Notes: generated by a model not told the origin, from the letters alone. DNA of 64,000 bases from Candidatus Gastranaerophilales bacterium (GCA_944324285.1 CALUVR010000009.1:1-64000), one strand, 5' to 3'. Counted from the stretch's first letter, positions 1-8,695 are shown. Made by a program: numbers and translations.

Positions 1-280
1 AGCCTTTTGAAAAGTGATGGATGAAAAGTGAAGAGCGAGGGGTCAGTTTAGTTGAAAAGTTGAACGGGGGAATGGTTAAAAGGCTTCTTTTTTCCATCTC
101 CCTTTGGGAGAGGGGAGGAGTGAGGGACTGTGACGTCATTGCGAGGCGTCAGCCGAAGCAATCCAGCCTTTTGAAAAGTGATGGATGAAAAGTGAAGAGC
201 GAGGGGTCAGTTTAGTTGAAAAGTTGAACGGGGGAATGGTTAAAAGGCTTCTTTTTTCCATCTCCCTTTGGGAGAGGGGA
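1..280. repeat. 164-bp tandem duplication
   Basis: Bases 1-116 recur without visible change at 165-280, a period of 164. The unit holds a hairpin of the form CTCCC-ttt-GGGAG and the tail of a dispersed module that begins GTCATTGCGAGGCGTC (135-182). No credible gene is present. The first copy may begin before the window, so the copy number is a minimum. Confidence 0.9.
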
Positions 281-281
281 T

Positions 282-436
282 GTGATTTCCCCTCCCCCTT
301 TACAAAAAGGTGGCGGGTGGATTTTTGTCATTGCGAGGCGTCAGCCGAAGCAATCCAGCCTTTGTAAATTTTTGTTGGGCAGGTATGCCCAACCGACATT
401 ATTGCACTTATCGTCCTAACGTCTTAACGTCTTTTT
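282..436. repeat. Intergenic repeat cluster
   Basis: This gap holds a second GTCATTGCGAGGCGTC module (about 328-365) and a perfect hairpin, GTTGGGCA-ggta-TGCCCAAC, at about 374-393. Both recur elsewhere in the window (39.2, 41.4, 41.7 and 52.3 kb). Short open frames here are translations of the repeats and are not annotated as genes. Confidence 0.8.
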
Positions 437-1402
437 CTAAAACTTCAACAACACCTTCAACACATCTTTTTCTTTATTCTTCTCAAAAGCTTCAATGGCG
501 TCATCAATTGAATAAACTTTTGAAATCAGCGGAGAAAAATCAATTCTGTTATTTTCCAAAAGCCTCAACGCCGCCCCGAACTGTCCGCAACGGGAGCCTA
601 ATACCGTAATTTCATCAATTACAATCGGTGCAAGGTTAAGTTCTTTACCGGTTGCAACGGTGCTTTTCAGAACAAGAACCCCGCGCGGTCTTGTGAGCGC
701 GAGAGAAGTTTCAAAACCTGATACGGAACCGGTAGCTTCCACAACAACATCATATTTCTTTTCTATCGGAAAATCCTGTAATAAAGAAGTTTTAACCCCT
801 TGAGCTTTTGCGATATCAAGTTTATTCTGATGTTTACCGACCAGAGTGACGTCGAAATTCTGCGCATTAAGAGTTAAAGCTGTAATAAGCCCTAATTTAC
901 CGTCGCCGAGGACAACAACCTTTTCAAACGGTTTTATATGAAGCTGTTCGGTAATCTCGCAGGCTGCTGCAAGCGGTTCTACAAAAACAACCTGTTCATC
1001 TGTAACGTTTTCCGGAACTTCAAACAAAACCTCAAGCGGCATTGTGAAATATTCCGCAAAAACTCCGTCTTTATGCCAGATGCCAAGAGTGTGACGGTTA
1101 GGACAGTGGCGGTAAAGTTTTTCCGCACACCACGGACACTCAGAGTCTTTACATCCGTAGCTTATTTCAGATACAACACGTTTCCCGAGCAGAGATTGAT
1201 CAGGGTCGTTAATTTCTTCAACAACACCGACAGCCTCATGCCCTAAAATTCCTTTATAACCCATATAACCTTTTGTTATTTCGTAATCCGTATTACAAAT
1301 ACCTGCAAGAGTAACTTTCACAAGAGCTTCACCCTTTTTCGGCACAGGTTTTTCATAATCAGTTACGAGTTTAAGTTTTTCATCAAATACAACAGCTTTC
1401 AT
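437..1402 (-). CDS. Zinc-dependent alcohol dehydrogenase, MDR superfamily
   Basis: A 321-residue medium-chain dehydrogenase/reductase, probably oxidising an alcohol or polyol with NAD(P). Catalytic-zinc ligands appear in GICNTD, GHEAVG and VEPLAAACE. A structural-zinc lobe follows with cysteines in GCKDSECPWC and RHC; its first spacing is longer than the usual CX2C. The nucleotide-binding motif is VVLGDGKLGL. I chose the ATG at 1400-1402 because GAGAGGG lies just upstream and the protein then starts MKAVVFDEK, as the family does; a frame 20 codons longer has no such support. It stands alone between a repeat cluster and a pilin gene, so the substrate cannot be told. Confidence 0.85.
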   Translation of the reverse strand: MKAVVFDEKLKLVTDYEKPVPKKGEALVKVTLAGICNTDYEITKGYMGYKGILGHEAVGVVEEINDPDQSLLGKRVVSEISYGCKDSECPWCAEKLYRHCPNRHTLGIWHKDGVFAEYFTMPLEVLFEVPENVTDEQVVFVEPLAAACEITEQLHIKPFEKVVVLGDGKLGLITALTLNAQNFDVTLVGKHQNKLDIAKAQGVKTSLLQDFPIEKKYDVVVEATGSVSGFETSLALTRPRGVLVLKSTVATGKELNLAPIVIDEITVLGSRCGQFGAALRLLENNRIDFSPLISKVYSIDDAIEAFEKNKEKDVLKVLLKF

Positions 1403-1486
1403 AATATATCCCTCTCTTTCAAACCGATGTTGCGGGATAATCCGCAAACATCGCATACTCAATGAGATAATTCTATCATGAAAAAA

Positions 1487-2269
1487 CTACCACGGATAGT
1501 CGTCCTTTATCTCCCAGTTATCATACTGAATCACAGCCCCGCAATAAAATCCGGCATAATCGCCTCCTGACTTACTGCATATTTCACGGTCACTTCCGTT
1601 TAATAACCTATCACGGGATAATCCGACTCCGGCAAAGTTAATTTTATTAGTGTTGGATATAAATTTAAAGACAAAAATATCTCTTCCCAGTCTATTAGGT
1701 TTCTTATCACCGTTCAAGTCAACATATACATAAAGAATTTGCATCTTGCCGCCGGAATTATCAATCATAAATCCTACAATAGTACCATCAGTAAGATATA
1801 TTAAATAAGTGAACATATTATACCATATCCACTCATCACCGTTTAACTTGTAACGTTTCACATTCTTCTGGCGTTTGCAAGTAATCCCGCAATCATATTG
1901 TACATTCAAATATGGGGTAAAATATTTATGCGCCACTGAAGTAACTATGGCTACATAGTCATCTGTGGTACCTAAATTCATCAAATTCCACTCTGTCATA
2001 TCACCGTTATCGTATTGAGAGGATACAAGTGCCTGACTAATTACAGAATATGCTTTCTTTAGCTGTGAAACAGTATGTTTTTTCTGATAATTCTGAATCA
2101 AAGCAGGAAGTGTCATTGCTGCAACTATTCCGATTATGCCAAGCGTTATGAGGACTTCCGCCAGAGTAAATGCTGACTTTTTCTTATTGAGTAAACCCTC
2201 CGGCGCTTTCGCGCCACCTCCCTTAATAGGGAGGCATAGCCTAAGCCCTCTTTTGCCATTTTGACACAT
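1487..2269 (-). CDS. Type IV pilin-like protein with repeat-derived leader
   Basis: A prepilin-like protein (260 residues from this ATG). A basic NKKKSAFTLAEVL segment leads into the hydrophobic helix LITLGIIGIVAAMTLPALIQ, the class seen in pseudopilins cut by a PilD peptidase. The C-terminal domain has paired cysteines and ends CGAVIQYDNWEIKDDYP, a signature shared with the pilin at 57852. The leader is about 31 residues, longer than usual, and residues around LPIKGGGAKAPEGL are translated from a dispersed palindromic repeat (2196-2236). The chosen ATG has no clear ribosome site. A strong one (AAAGGAG) sits further upstream before an ATG at 2406 in another frame, so the 5' end may be frameshifted. 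Confidence 0.75.
   Translation of the reverse strand: MCQNGKRGLRLCLPIKGGGAKAPEGLLNKKKSAFTLAEVLITLGIIGIVAAMTLPALIQNYQKKHTVSQLKKAYSVISQALVSSQYDNGDMTEWNLMNLGTTDDYVAIVTSVAHKYFTPYLNVQYDCGITCKRQKNVKRYKLNGDEWIWYNMFTYLIYLTDGTIVGFMIDNSGGKMQILYVYVDLNGDKKPNRLGRDIFVFKFISNTNKINFAGVGLSRDRLLNGSDREICSKSGGDYAGFYCGAVIQYDNWEIKDDYPW
2196..2236. repeat. Dispersed palindrome inside the pilin leader
   Basis: Read on the minus strand, this stretch is GGGAGGTGGCGCG-aaa-GCGCCGGAGGG preceded by CCTCCCTATT. The same double hairpin occurs in gaps near 30096-30135 and 41600-41642. Here it is in frame and encodes part of the prepilin leader. Confidence 0.8.
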
Positions 2270-2355
2270 TAATTGCTGCGGTTCACGTAAACCGTCACTG
2301 TTCAGAATCTCTTTATCTTTATTCTCTAAACCACCTAAAATCTCAAGCGGAGAGC

Positions 2356-2406
2356 TTAAAAGAGTTTGCCCTCCCCGAAATCGGCTCTATTATTAGCTTT
2401 TAACAT
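2356..2406 (-). other. 16-codon ORF with strong ribosome site upstream of pilin
   Basis: An ATG at 2404-2406 follows AAAGGAGAGTTGAT, a much better ribosome site than the pilin's own. The frame reads MLKANNRADFGEGKLF and stops. The pilin frame itself stays open upstream of its ATG to about 2380 and reads through SSPLEILGGLENKDKE. One missing base between the two would join them, so this may be the original start of the pilin gene, now frameshifted. It could also be a leader peptide. Confidence 0.45.
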
Positions 2407-2468
2407 ATCAACTCTCCTTTTAAATTCCAACGTATCTACATTTATCCTACACTATTAACTATTGATTA

Positions 2469-3128
2469 TCAACCTTGCTTTATTTTATCCAATTCTTCTT
2501 TCAAATCCTGAACCTCGTATTTGAGGCGATTTAGTTCGCATTTAACCGGATCAGGAATTCTGTTATGCATAAGAACACCGTTTTGGTCTTTAATTTTTCT
2601 TCTTACAACCCTCCCCGGAATTCCGACAACCGTAGAATACTCGGGAACATCTTCCACAACAACGGAACCTGCCCCGACTCTCACGTAATCACCGAGTGTA
2701 ATATTTCCGAGAACTTTTGCTCCCGCACCGACGATTACACCATGCCCGAGGGTCGGGTGGCGTTTGCCGTGCTCTTTACCTGTTCCGCCGAGAGTTACCT
2801 GCTGGTAAATAAGCACATCGTCGCCGATTACTGTGGTTGCTCCAATTACAACACCTTCACCATGGTCTATGAAAAATCTTCTGCCTATCTTTGCCGCGGG
2901 ATGGATTTCTATACCGGTTATAATCCTTGTTATATAAGAAATTACACGCGGAATTAAAGGAATATGCCATTTATACAGCCTGTGGGCAAATCTATAGGCA
3001 ATCAGGGCATGAAGTCCGGGATAACAGAGAATTACCTCCAGCAGATTTTCCGCTGCAGGGTCTTTGTCGTAGATTACCTGAATATCTTCTTTTACTTTTG
3101 TTATTCCGCGTTTGAGAATTTTGAACAT
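2469..3128 (-). CDS. cysE: Serine O-acetyltransferase
   Basis: CysE acetylates L-serine to O-acetylserine, the substrate of cysteine synthase; a cysK lies at 27339 in this window. The 219-residue protein has the short N-terminal helical domain of the bacterial/EpsC form, then a left-handed beta-helix of hexapeptide repeats. Active-site stretches FIDHGEGVVIGATTVIG and VTLGGTGKEHGKRHPTLG are intact. A basic, helical tail follows PGRVVRRKI. AAAGG lies before the ATG. It stands alone between the pilin gene and a repeat cluster. Confidence 0.95.
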   Translation of the reverse strand: MFKILKRGITKVKEDIQVIYDKDPAAENLLEVILCYPGLHALIAYRFAHRLYKWHIPLIPRVISYITRIITGIEIHPAAKIGRRFFIDHGEGVVIGATTVIGDDVLIYQQVTLGGTGKEHGKRHPTLGHGVIVGAGAKVLGNITLGDYVRVGAGSVVVEDVPEYSTVVGIPGRVVRRKIKDQNGVLMHNRIPDPVKCELNRLKYEVQDLKEELDKIKQG

Positions 3129-3149
3129 TTGTAAGCCTTTCTTTTTCGC

Positions 3150-3472
3150 CCCCTCACCCCTACCCCTCTCCCGCAGGGCGAGGGGATATAATTTATGTCT
3201 TGCCGCCTCCTCACTGCTGTCCTCTCACGTAGGTCAAGGGTGAACAATTTTATTGGACTTTTCCTTCTGACATTTTATGAATTTCTTGCCGTCACCTCAC
3301 CGTTACATTCTCCCGCAAGGCGAGGGGATATATATTTATTACTTGCCGCCCCCCTCACCGCTGTCCTCTCACGTAGGGTAAGAGTGAACCATTTTATTGA
3401 GCTTATCATTCTGACATTTTACTGACGTCTTGCCGCCCCCTCACCCCTACCCCTCTCCCGCAGGGCGAGGGA
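3150..3472. repeat. Five same-orientation copies of a C-rich palindrome
   Basis: This gap between cysE and tyrS is a head-to-tail array. Copies start near 3150, 3208, 3293, 3351 and 3435. The first and last share CCCCTCACCCCTACCCCTCT followed by a short CCC/GGG hairpin. The CTTGCC lead-ins at 3199, 3285, 3342 and 3429 show a larger 143-144 bp period. The last hairpin could act as the tyrS terminator. Confidence 0.85.
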
Positions 3473-3481
3473 GGATAAGTC

Positions 3482-4705
3482 TTAAAACTTCAACTTAACA
3501 AATTTTCTTTTCCCTGCCTGTAATACTACATCCTCGGTGAGGTTAAGGGTATAACCCATATCGGCAATCTTTTCACCGTTGAGTTTTACTCCGCCGCCTT
3601 GAATAAGACGTTTGGCTTCGCCTTTACTCTGAACAAATTTAAGTTCAACAAGCACATCAAGAATACCTTTGCCGTTCATGCCGGAAACTTCTTCTATATC
3701 ATCAGGAATACCTTTATTAGATACGATATTTATAAACGCATCCTGACCTCTTTTTGCGCCTTCTTCGCCATGGTATTCAGCAGTGATAGTGTAGGCTAAT
3801 TTCATCTTTATGTCACGAGGGTTTACAGAACCTTCTGCCAACTGTTTATCAATCGTTTCAAGTTCTTCTTTTGTAGCATCTGTCAGGAGGCTAAAGTATC
3901 TTGAAATCATATTATCAGGAATACTCATCAACTTGCCGAACATATCAAATTCGGAATCGGTCAAAGAGATACAATGTTCAGGATAAGTTTTTGACATCTT
4001 AACTACACCGTCTGTACCTTCCAAAAGTGGAAGAAGCATTACAAGCTGCGGATATTTTTTACCGTACGCTGCCTGAATATCTCTCCCCAAAAGCGTATTA
4101 AATCTCTGATCCGTTCCGCCGAGTTCTATATCGGAGTCAATTTCAACAGAATCATACGCCTGCATTAAAGGATAGAAAAATTCATGGATTGCAATAGGCT
4201 TGCCTTCCGCATATCTTTTTGCGAAATCGTCACGTGTCATCATCTGCGCAACAGTAACCTGCGATGCGAGTTTTAGCAAATCAATAAAACTCATTTTATG
4301 CAGCCAATCAGCATTATTTGTAACTTCCGCTTTTGAAACATCAAGAACCTTAGACATTTGTTCAAAATAAGACTTTGCATTTTCTGCCACCTGCTCTTTT
4401 GTTAAAGCCGGTCTTGTTTCGGATTTACCGGAAGGGTCACCGACCATTGCAGTCGCTCCGCCTACGATTAAAACTATTTTATGCCCCAGATTTTGAAATT
4501 CTCTGAGTTTTCTCATTACAACGGTATGCCCGAGGTGCAAATCCGGTCTTGTCGGATCCATTCCGAGTTTCACTCTCAACGGAGTATTTGTATCGTGTGA
4601 ATGCTGCAATTTTATAGCAAGCTCTTCAATTCCGCCCGGTAATACTTCCGCATTTCGTGTCAAATGCTTTGCCTGTTCTAAAAATTCCTGTCTTATTTCA
4701 ACCAT
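3482..4705 (-). CDS. tyrS: Tyrosyl-tRNA synthetase
   Basis: This class I synthetase of 407 residues charges tRNA-Tyr. The HIGH signature is HLGH at residues 57-60, within DPTRPDLHLGHTVV. The tyrosine pocket lies around GGTDQRF, and the KMSKS loop reads VVKMSKT. A C-terminal S4 RNA-binding domain covers about residues 340-407, with LIQGGGVKLNGEKI. The ATG follows AAAAGGAGAG. It is divergent from the gene at 4816. Confidence 0.97.
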   Translation of the reverse strand: MVEIRQEFLEQAKHLTRNAEVLPGGIEELAIKLQHSHDTNTPLRVKLGMDPTRPDLHLGHTVVMRKLREFQNLGHKIVLIVGGATAMVGDPSGKSETRPALTKEQVAENAKSYFEQMSKVLDVSKAEVTNNADWLHKMSFIDLLKLASQVTVAQMMTRDDFAKRYAEGKPIAIHEFFYPLMQAYDSVEIDSDIELGGTDQRFNTLLGRDIQAAYGKKYPQLVMLLPLLEGTDGVVKMSKTYPEHCISLTDSEFDMFGKLMSIPDNMISRYFSLLTDATKEELETIDKQLAEGSVNPRDIKMKLAYTITAEYHGEEGAKRGQDAFINIVSNKGIPDDIEEVSGMNGKGILDVLVELKFVQSKGEAKRLIQGGGVKLNGEKIADMGYTLNLTEDVVLQAGKRKFVKLKF

Positions 4706-4815
4706 TTTTTCTCTCCTTTTAGTATATTCAATTGTATCAAAAACAAAATTTCTTTACAAAGTAGCAAAAACATTTTTATTTATGGTTTAATACCAGGAAA
4801 TACAAAGGAGTGTTT

Positions 4816-5352
4816 ATGGATATACATTTTACAGGGATAAGAAATGCAAGTTATATTGTTCTAAAGGGACAGCGCCATTCTTTTCCCGTAAAGGACAGAA
4901 TCCTGAATGTTCAATTGACGGATGACGAATTCGGTAAAGATTTAAGCGAATTTAAAAAAGCTATAAGAGATACCGGAAATAAATTTCTTAACCCGTTCCG
5001 CGACGATTTTGTGAATATTGACCACTACTCAATGAATAGAAACGAACTGCCTATGCTCTACCTGAACGGAGAAGCTATTCCTGAAACTGATGAGCATTTA
5101 CCCATATTCTCTTTTATCGGTAAATTGACTAAAAAAATTGCAACCATGCCTGAAGAAAATTTTATAAACGATTTAGGATATTTAAAACATTATGCAGACA
5201 AAGCACTGCTCCTCGACCAGAAACTGTCTGAAACTATAGGAAAAGAAATTCCTGATTGTCTGGAACGGGTTCATCAGCCTGAAAAAATCAAAAAAGGCGC
5301 AAATCAAATTAACAAACAACTTAATAATATGATGGTTGAATATTTTGCATAA
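4816..5352 (+). CDS. Hypothetical protein
   Basis: A 178-residue soluble protein that I do not recognise. It has no signal peptide or membrane segment. The N-terminal third looks beta-rich (MDIHFTGIRNASYIVLKG) and the C-terminal half helical and charged. I chose the ATG at 4816 because AAAGGAG ends six bases before it; a GTG two codons upstream overlaps that site. It is monocistronic, divergent from tyrS, and ends at a strong terminator shared with the convergent gene. Confidence 0.7.
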   Translation: MDIHFTGIRNASYIVLKGQRHSFPVKDRILNVQLTDDEFGKDLSEFKKAIRDTGNKFLNPFRDDFVNIDHYSMNRNELPMLYLNGEAIPETDEHLPIFSFIGKLTKKIATMPEENFINDLGYLKHYADKALLLDQKLSETIGKEIPDCLERVHQPEKIKKGANQINKQLNNMMVEYFA

Positions 5353-5356
5353 AATA

Positions 5357-5387
5357 AAAAAGGGCTTTTTTAAAAAGCCCTTTTTTA
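5357..5387. terminator. Bidirectional intrinsic terminator
   Basis: AAAAAAGGGCTTTTTT and AAAAAGCCCTTTTTT form a stem with T-runs on both strands. It separates the convergent genes at 4816 and 5391. Confidence 0.9.
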
Positions 5388-5390
5388 TTT

Positions 5391-5759
5391 TTATAATGAG
5401 TTATACTGCGCCCTTAGTTCATTAATCTGCGCCTGGAATTTATCCAGGAACGGAACCCCGTCCGTATCATTCCCGCCTTCTCTCAGTGCACGGATACACT
5501 TCAAATCAAGTGCATCAAGCTGTTCTTGAAGTTCCTGCTGCTTCGCAGCTTTTTCTTCCGCAGCTTTTCGGGCATGATATTCCTCAGTATTTGAAATATC
5601 AACCAAAACTCCATTTTCAATCTTGTATTTATCCTGATTCATACGGTATTCAAACCTTGTAACTCCAGGAAGTTCTTTCGCCTCTTCAGGGTAATTCATA
5701 GCTCTTGAAATCGTATCCGCATATTCATACATTTGCTCATTTTTTATCACGTAAAACAT
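5391..5759 (-). CDS. Phage-tail-associated-like small protein
   Basis: A 122-residue protein with a folded N-terminal part (MFYVIKNEQMYEYADTIS), a charged coiled coil rich in Ala, Glu and Lys (about residues 60-85), and a C-terminal segment ALDLKCIRALREGGND ending in INELRAQYNSL. That C-terminal layout resembles small proteins next to phage tail-fibre genes, but I cannot name a family. Its ATG overlaps the stop of the tail-fibre-like gene (TAATG), so the two are translationally coupled. Confidence 0.5.
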   Translation of the reverse strand: MFYVIKNEQMYEYADTISRAMNYPEEAKELPGVTRFEYRMNQDKYKIENGVLVDISNTEEYHARKAAEEKAAKQQELQEQLDALDLKCIRALREGGNDTDGVPFLDKFQAQINELRAQYNSL

Positions 5760-6700
5760 TACAAATCTCCTTCCATAGGTATAAATTCAATATAATTGTT
5801 ATTGTATGATCCGTAAAAATAATAAGTATCACCGCGTTTCAACGGGAACATTGTAGCCTGTCTGACTGCTGTATTAGTATTCGACCACCCGACATAATAC
5901 CAGTAATCATTTATAATTACACATTGATGCTGATTTGCCTTTGAAATTGATGATACCAGTAAATACCCTGATTGTTTAGCAGTATAAGTTCCTGAAGAAC
6001 TTTGAGTTACCGGAGATGCATAATTAGGCGCCCTCCAGTTAAGAATTGACATTCTGTCATTTGATGTCAATAATCGTACAGGCTTTGCAGTTTCGACAAG
6101 AGTAACCGTATCTGAGGTATTTTTGTAAGTCGCAACAACAACAGCCTGCATAACATCCCAGGTCTGGGTATCTGTTTTATAAAGGTAAACTTTATTTTCA
6201 GACATTTTATACCACACACCCTGCTTTGTTTTCGGTTCCGCTTCACAAACGTAATATGCCGTCGCGTAAAAACAGCCGCCAGTCGTCACGTATATACAGT
6301 TTAACTCTGAATTTGATACTGTTGTAACGGGTGTATCTTCTTCAACTTCGTATATAATATTTTTGACGGTTCCGTCACTGTTAAATCCGTCAGGAAGCAT
6401 CAGCTTCAACCCCGATTTTACTGTAATAATATTTTCTGAAACAGTGACAACTCCATTCGGGCATTCAAGCACACAATTCGTCAGGAGATTTGTATTTGAA
6501 AGATTTTTATCTGCCTTTTTGTTTTCTGATTCAGAAGCAGATTCTTCTATTTGTTCAACTGTTTCTGCAATTTTTGAGGTCGTATATTCGCGGTTTTCTT
6601 CAATCTTTTCCGCAAGCGCAATAAAATTCGCATTTACCTCCTGTGCTTTTGCTTTAGCACCCGGGGTAAAAGAATAGGGTATTAGAGAATTATTTGACAT
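5759..6700 (-). CDS. Putative phage tail fibre-like protein
   Basis: A 313-residue protein. The N-terminal region has a proline/glycine-bearing start (SLIPYSFTPGAKAKAQEV) and a coiled coil at about residues 30-65. Beta-rich, Tyr/Thr/Ser/Asn-rich sequence follows to the end, a design typical of phage tail or receptor-binding fibres. The ATG at 6700 follows AAGGAA; a start five codons earlier is less well placed. No capsid, portal, terminase or lysis gene is near, so the pair is either a prophage remnant or a captured adhesion module. The family assignment is inference from composition and layout. Confidence 0.5.
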   Translation of the reverse strand: MSNNSLIPYSFTPGAKAKAQEVNANFIALAEKIEENREYTTSKIAETVEQIEESASESENKKADKNLSNTNLLTNCVLECPNGVVTVSENIITVKSGLKLMLPDGFNSDGTVKNIIYEVEEDTPVTTVSNSELNCIYVTTGGCFYATAYYVCEAEPKTKQGVWYKMSENKVYLYKTDTQTWDVMQAVVVATYKNTSDTVTLVETAKPVRLLTSNDRMSILNWRAPNYASPVTQSSSGTYTAKQSGYLLVSSISKANQHQCVIINDYWYYVGWSNTNTAVRQATMFPLKRGDTYYFYGSYNNNYIEFIPMEGDL

Positions 6701-6776
6701 ATATTTCCTTCCCATATTCAGGAACAGAAATAAATAAGGCGTATATTTATATTATAACGTATGATTTAGAAATCCG

Positions 6777-7634
6777 TCAAGAAACATTTTTTTCATAAGA
6801 ACCCAGAAATTTCATAAATGTAGTTTTTTCTTTTACAAGACTCAATGCGTTCAAGACTTTTTTAGACTGTATATGTCCGTCAAAGTTGATTATAAATATA
6901 TAATCACCGAATTCCTGCTTAGAAGGTCGCGACGAAATATACGAAAGATTTATATTATTTTCGTAGAAGATATTCAAAATTTCCATTAATGCGCCAGGTC
7001 TGTTATCTGTGGCAAATGCAATAGAAGTTCTATCTCTGCCGGTTTTTTCGGTTTCAAAATCTCCAATTAGAATAAAACGGGTCTGGTTTGATTTGTCATC
7101 ATTAATGTTATATTTTAGAACATTCAGGTTATAAACTTCTGCAGTTTTTTCGCTGCCGATTGCCGCGTAAGTCAAATTGTAATTTGAAAGACTTCTTGCA
7201 GCTTCTGCTGTCGATGTGGCTTCTATAATATTGATATTCCTCGGCAATTCGCCATGGATAAAATTCTGGCACTGGGCAAGCGCCTGCGGATGAGAGATTA
7301 TGCCGCCTGTTATACTATAAAACTCAGTAGTTCTTGCTAATAAACAGTGATGTATCGGCATTATTATCTGGGAAAGAATTTTTATATTCTGATTTTTTGA
7401 ATGCATAAGGTTATCGAGAGTTTCCCTGACCGTGCCTTCAATTGAATTTTCAACAGGAAGCACTCCGAGAGTATCAGGGTGTTCCTCCACGTATTCTATA
7501 ACCTGCCGGATTGTCTGTAATGGCGTCGGATAAGCTATGATATTATATTTTGCACAGAATAAATCCTTTGCCATCTCTGAAAAAGAGGCATTCGGACCTA
7601 AATATGCAATATCTTTAACTGTGTCAAAATTCAT
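6777..7634 (-). CDS. pheA: Prephenate dehydratase
   Basis: A monofunctional prephenate dehydratase (285 residues) making phenylpyruvate for phenylalanine. The catalytic domain starts IAYLGPNASFSEMA and keeps PVENSIEGTV and the TRF motif (SNQTRFILIG). A C-terminal ACT domain (about residues 200-280, NRPGALMEILNIFYENNINL) should bind phenylalanine for feedback control; its SSRPSK matches the usual ESRP loop. There is no chorismate mutase domain. AAAGGATAAGT precedes the ATG. The zinc-ribbon genes lie just upstream on the same strand, 12 bases away. Confidence 0.95.
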   Translation of the reverse strand: MNFDTVKDIAYLGPNASFSEMAKDLFCAKYNIIAYPTPLQTIRQVIEYVEEHPDTLGVLPVENSIEGTVRETLDNLMHSKNQNIKILSQIIMPIHHCLLARTTEFYSITGGIISHPQALAQCQNFIHGELPRNINIIEATSTAEAARSLSNYNLTYAAIGSEKTAEVYNLNVLKYNINDDKSNQTRFILIGDFETEKTGRDRTSIAFATDNRPGALMEILNIFYENNINLSYISSRPSKQEFGDYIFIINFDGHIQSKKVLNALSLVKEKTTFMKFLGSYEKNVS

Positions 7635-7646
7635 ACTTATCCTTTC

Positions 7647-8222
7647 TTAAAATAAAATCGAAAATATAAAATCAAGCAGCCCGTAACGTCTGCGCCCGAA
7701 ACCGCGCCCCGGAGAACATCCGAACAAGACATTTCCTATCATTTCATTTCTGCGGTTGTTTATAAATTCCTCCTGTTGAAACTCTTTATAAAAAGTTCTG
7801 ATGGTATTTTCATCCACCATACCGTTTTGAATTTTTAAATCGTTAACAGTTGTTTTTCTGACACCCTGACGTATTAAATCAAGTTCGCCGTGGTCAAGGA
7901 ATATACCGCCGCAGGTATAGCAGGTATCTATTTGGACTTTCAAACCTTTTATTCTTGTTTTAACCATGGATTTGCCGCACGCAGGACAAATTCTCGTTTC
8001 ATTCACATCAACAGGGCAAAAACTTCTGCCCTCTAAAACTTTTTTAATCTCCGAAATATCATCAGAAGCTTTATTAAACATTTGCAATTCCTGATTATCA
8101 AAAAACATTCCGCCGCAGCCGTCAGCACAAATGTCAATATTTATTCCGGCAGACGGGATAAATATCTTTTTCATAACCGCCCCGCAGGCAGGGCATTTAA
8201 TTGTCTGGTATGTATCCGCCAT
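7647..8222 (-). CDS. Double zinc-ribbon protein (zf-TFIIB type)
   Basis: A 191-residue protein with two zinc ribbons. The first is CPACG with GCGGMFFDNQE, the second CPACG with CYTCGGIFLDHGE, both of the zf-TFIIB class. A helical linker and a basic, hydrophobic tail (GRRRYGLLDFIFSILF) follow. Residues 1-120 are clearly paralogous to the next gene upstream, only six bases away, so this is a tandem duplication. The function is unknown; metal or nucleic-acid binding is the general expectation. It is probably co-transcribed with pheA. Confidence 0.75.
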   Translation of the reverse strand: MADTYQTIKCPACGAVMKKIFIPSAGINIDICADGCGGMFFDNQELQMFNKASDDISEIKKVLEGRSFCPVDVNETRICPACGKSMVKTRIKGLKVQIDTCYTCGGIFLDHGELDLIRQGVRKTTVNDLKIQNGMVDENTIRTFYKEFQQEEFINNRRNEMIGNVLFGCSPGRGFGRRRYGLLDFIFSILF

Positions 8223-8228
8223 AAATAA

Positions 8229-8594
8229 TTATTGTCCTTTAATTCTCGAAAACTCACCGTGATCTAAAAATTTTCCGCCGCAAGTATAGCATTCATCAAT
8301 CTGAATATTCTGTTCTCTATTAGCATAATTTTTAACCATCTTAGCACCGCAGGCAGGACAATACCTGTCTTGAGTTTCATCCACGGCTTCGTACTCATTA
8401 TCTTCCGTTGCCTGTACAATCTCATCAAAATCCGCCACATTATCACTAAAAATTTTAAATTCACGATTGTCAAAAAATATACCACCGCACCCTTGAGTAC
8501 AGATATCAATATTTATACCCTTTGACGGAATAAAAACTTTCTGCATATCATTTCCGCAGGCAGGACATATCAGTGTATCGTGTGAATCAGCCAT
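8229..8594 (-). CDS. Double zinc-ribbon protein, short paralogue
   Basis: A 121-residue paralogue of the neighbouring gene at 7647. It keeps both ribbons (CPACG/GCGGIFFDNRE and CPACG/CYTCGGKFLDHGE) but lacks the C-terminal extension. I chose the ATG at 8594 because GGAGGATTAATT precedes it and the protein then starts MADSHDTL, parallel to MADTYQTI in the paralogue. The longer upstream frame has no paralogous counterpart. Confidence 0.75.
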   Translation of the reverse strand: MADSHDTLICPACGNDMQKVFIPSKGINIDICTQGCGGIFFDNREFKIFSDNVADFDEIVQATEDNEYEAVDETQDRYCPACGAKMVKNYANREQNIQIDECYTCGGKFLDHGEFSRIKGQ

Positions 8595-8695
8595 AATTAA
8601 TCCTCCGGTTGTTAATACAACTATCTTAACATATCTTAACAGATGTGTCAATAAAAACAACCCGTCTGACTCAGGCGTAGATTAATCACATAAAC

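Noticed and set aside
310-609. An open frame of about 100 codons on the plus strand
   Set aside because: It translates dispersed repeats and the antisense of the dehydrogenase gene, with no ribosome site or family match.
3150-3472. A CRISPR-like array
   Set aside because: Units are palindromic, spacing alternates, the stretches between are themselves repeated, and no cas genes are near.
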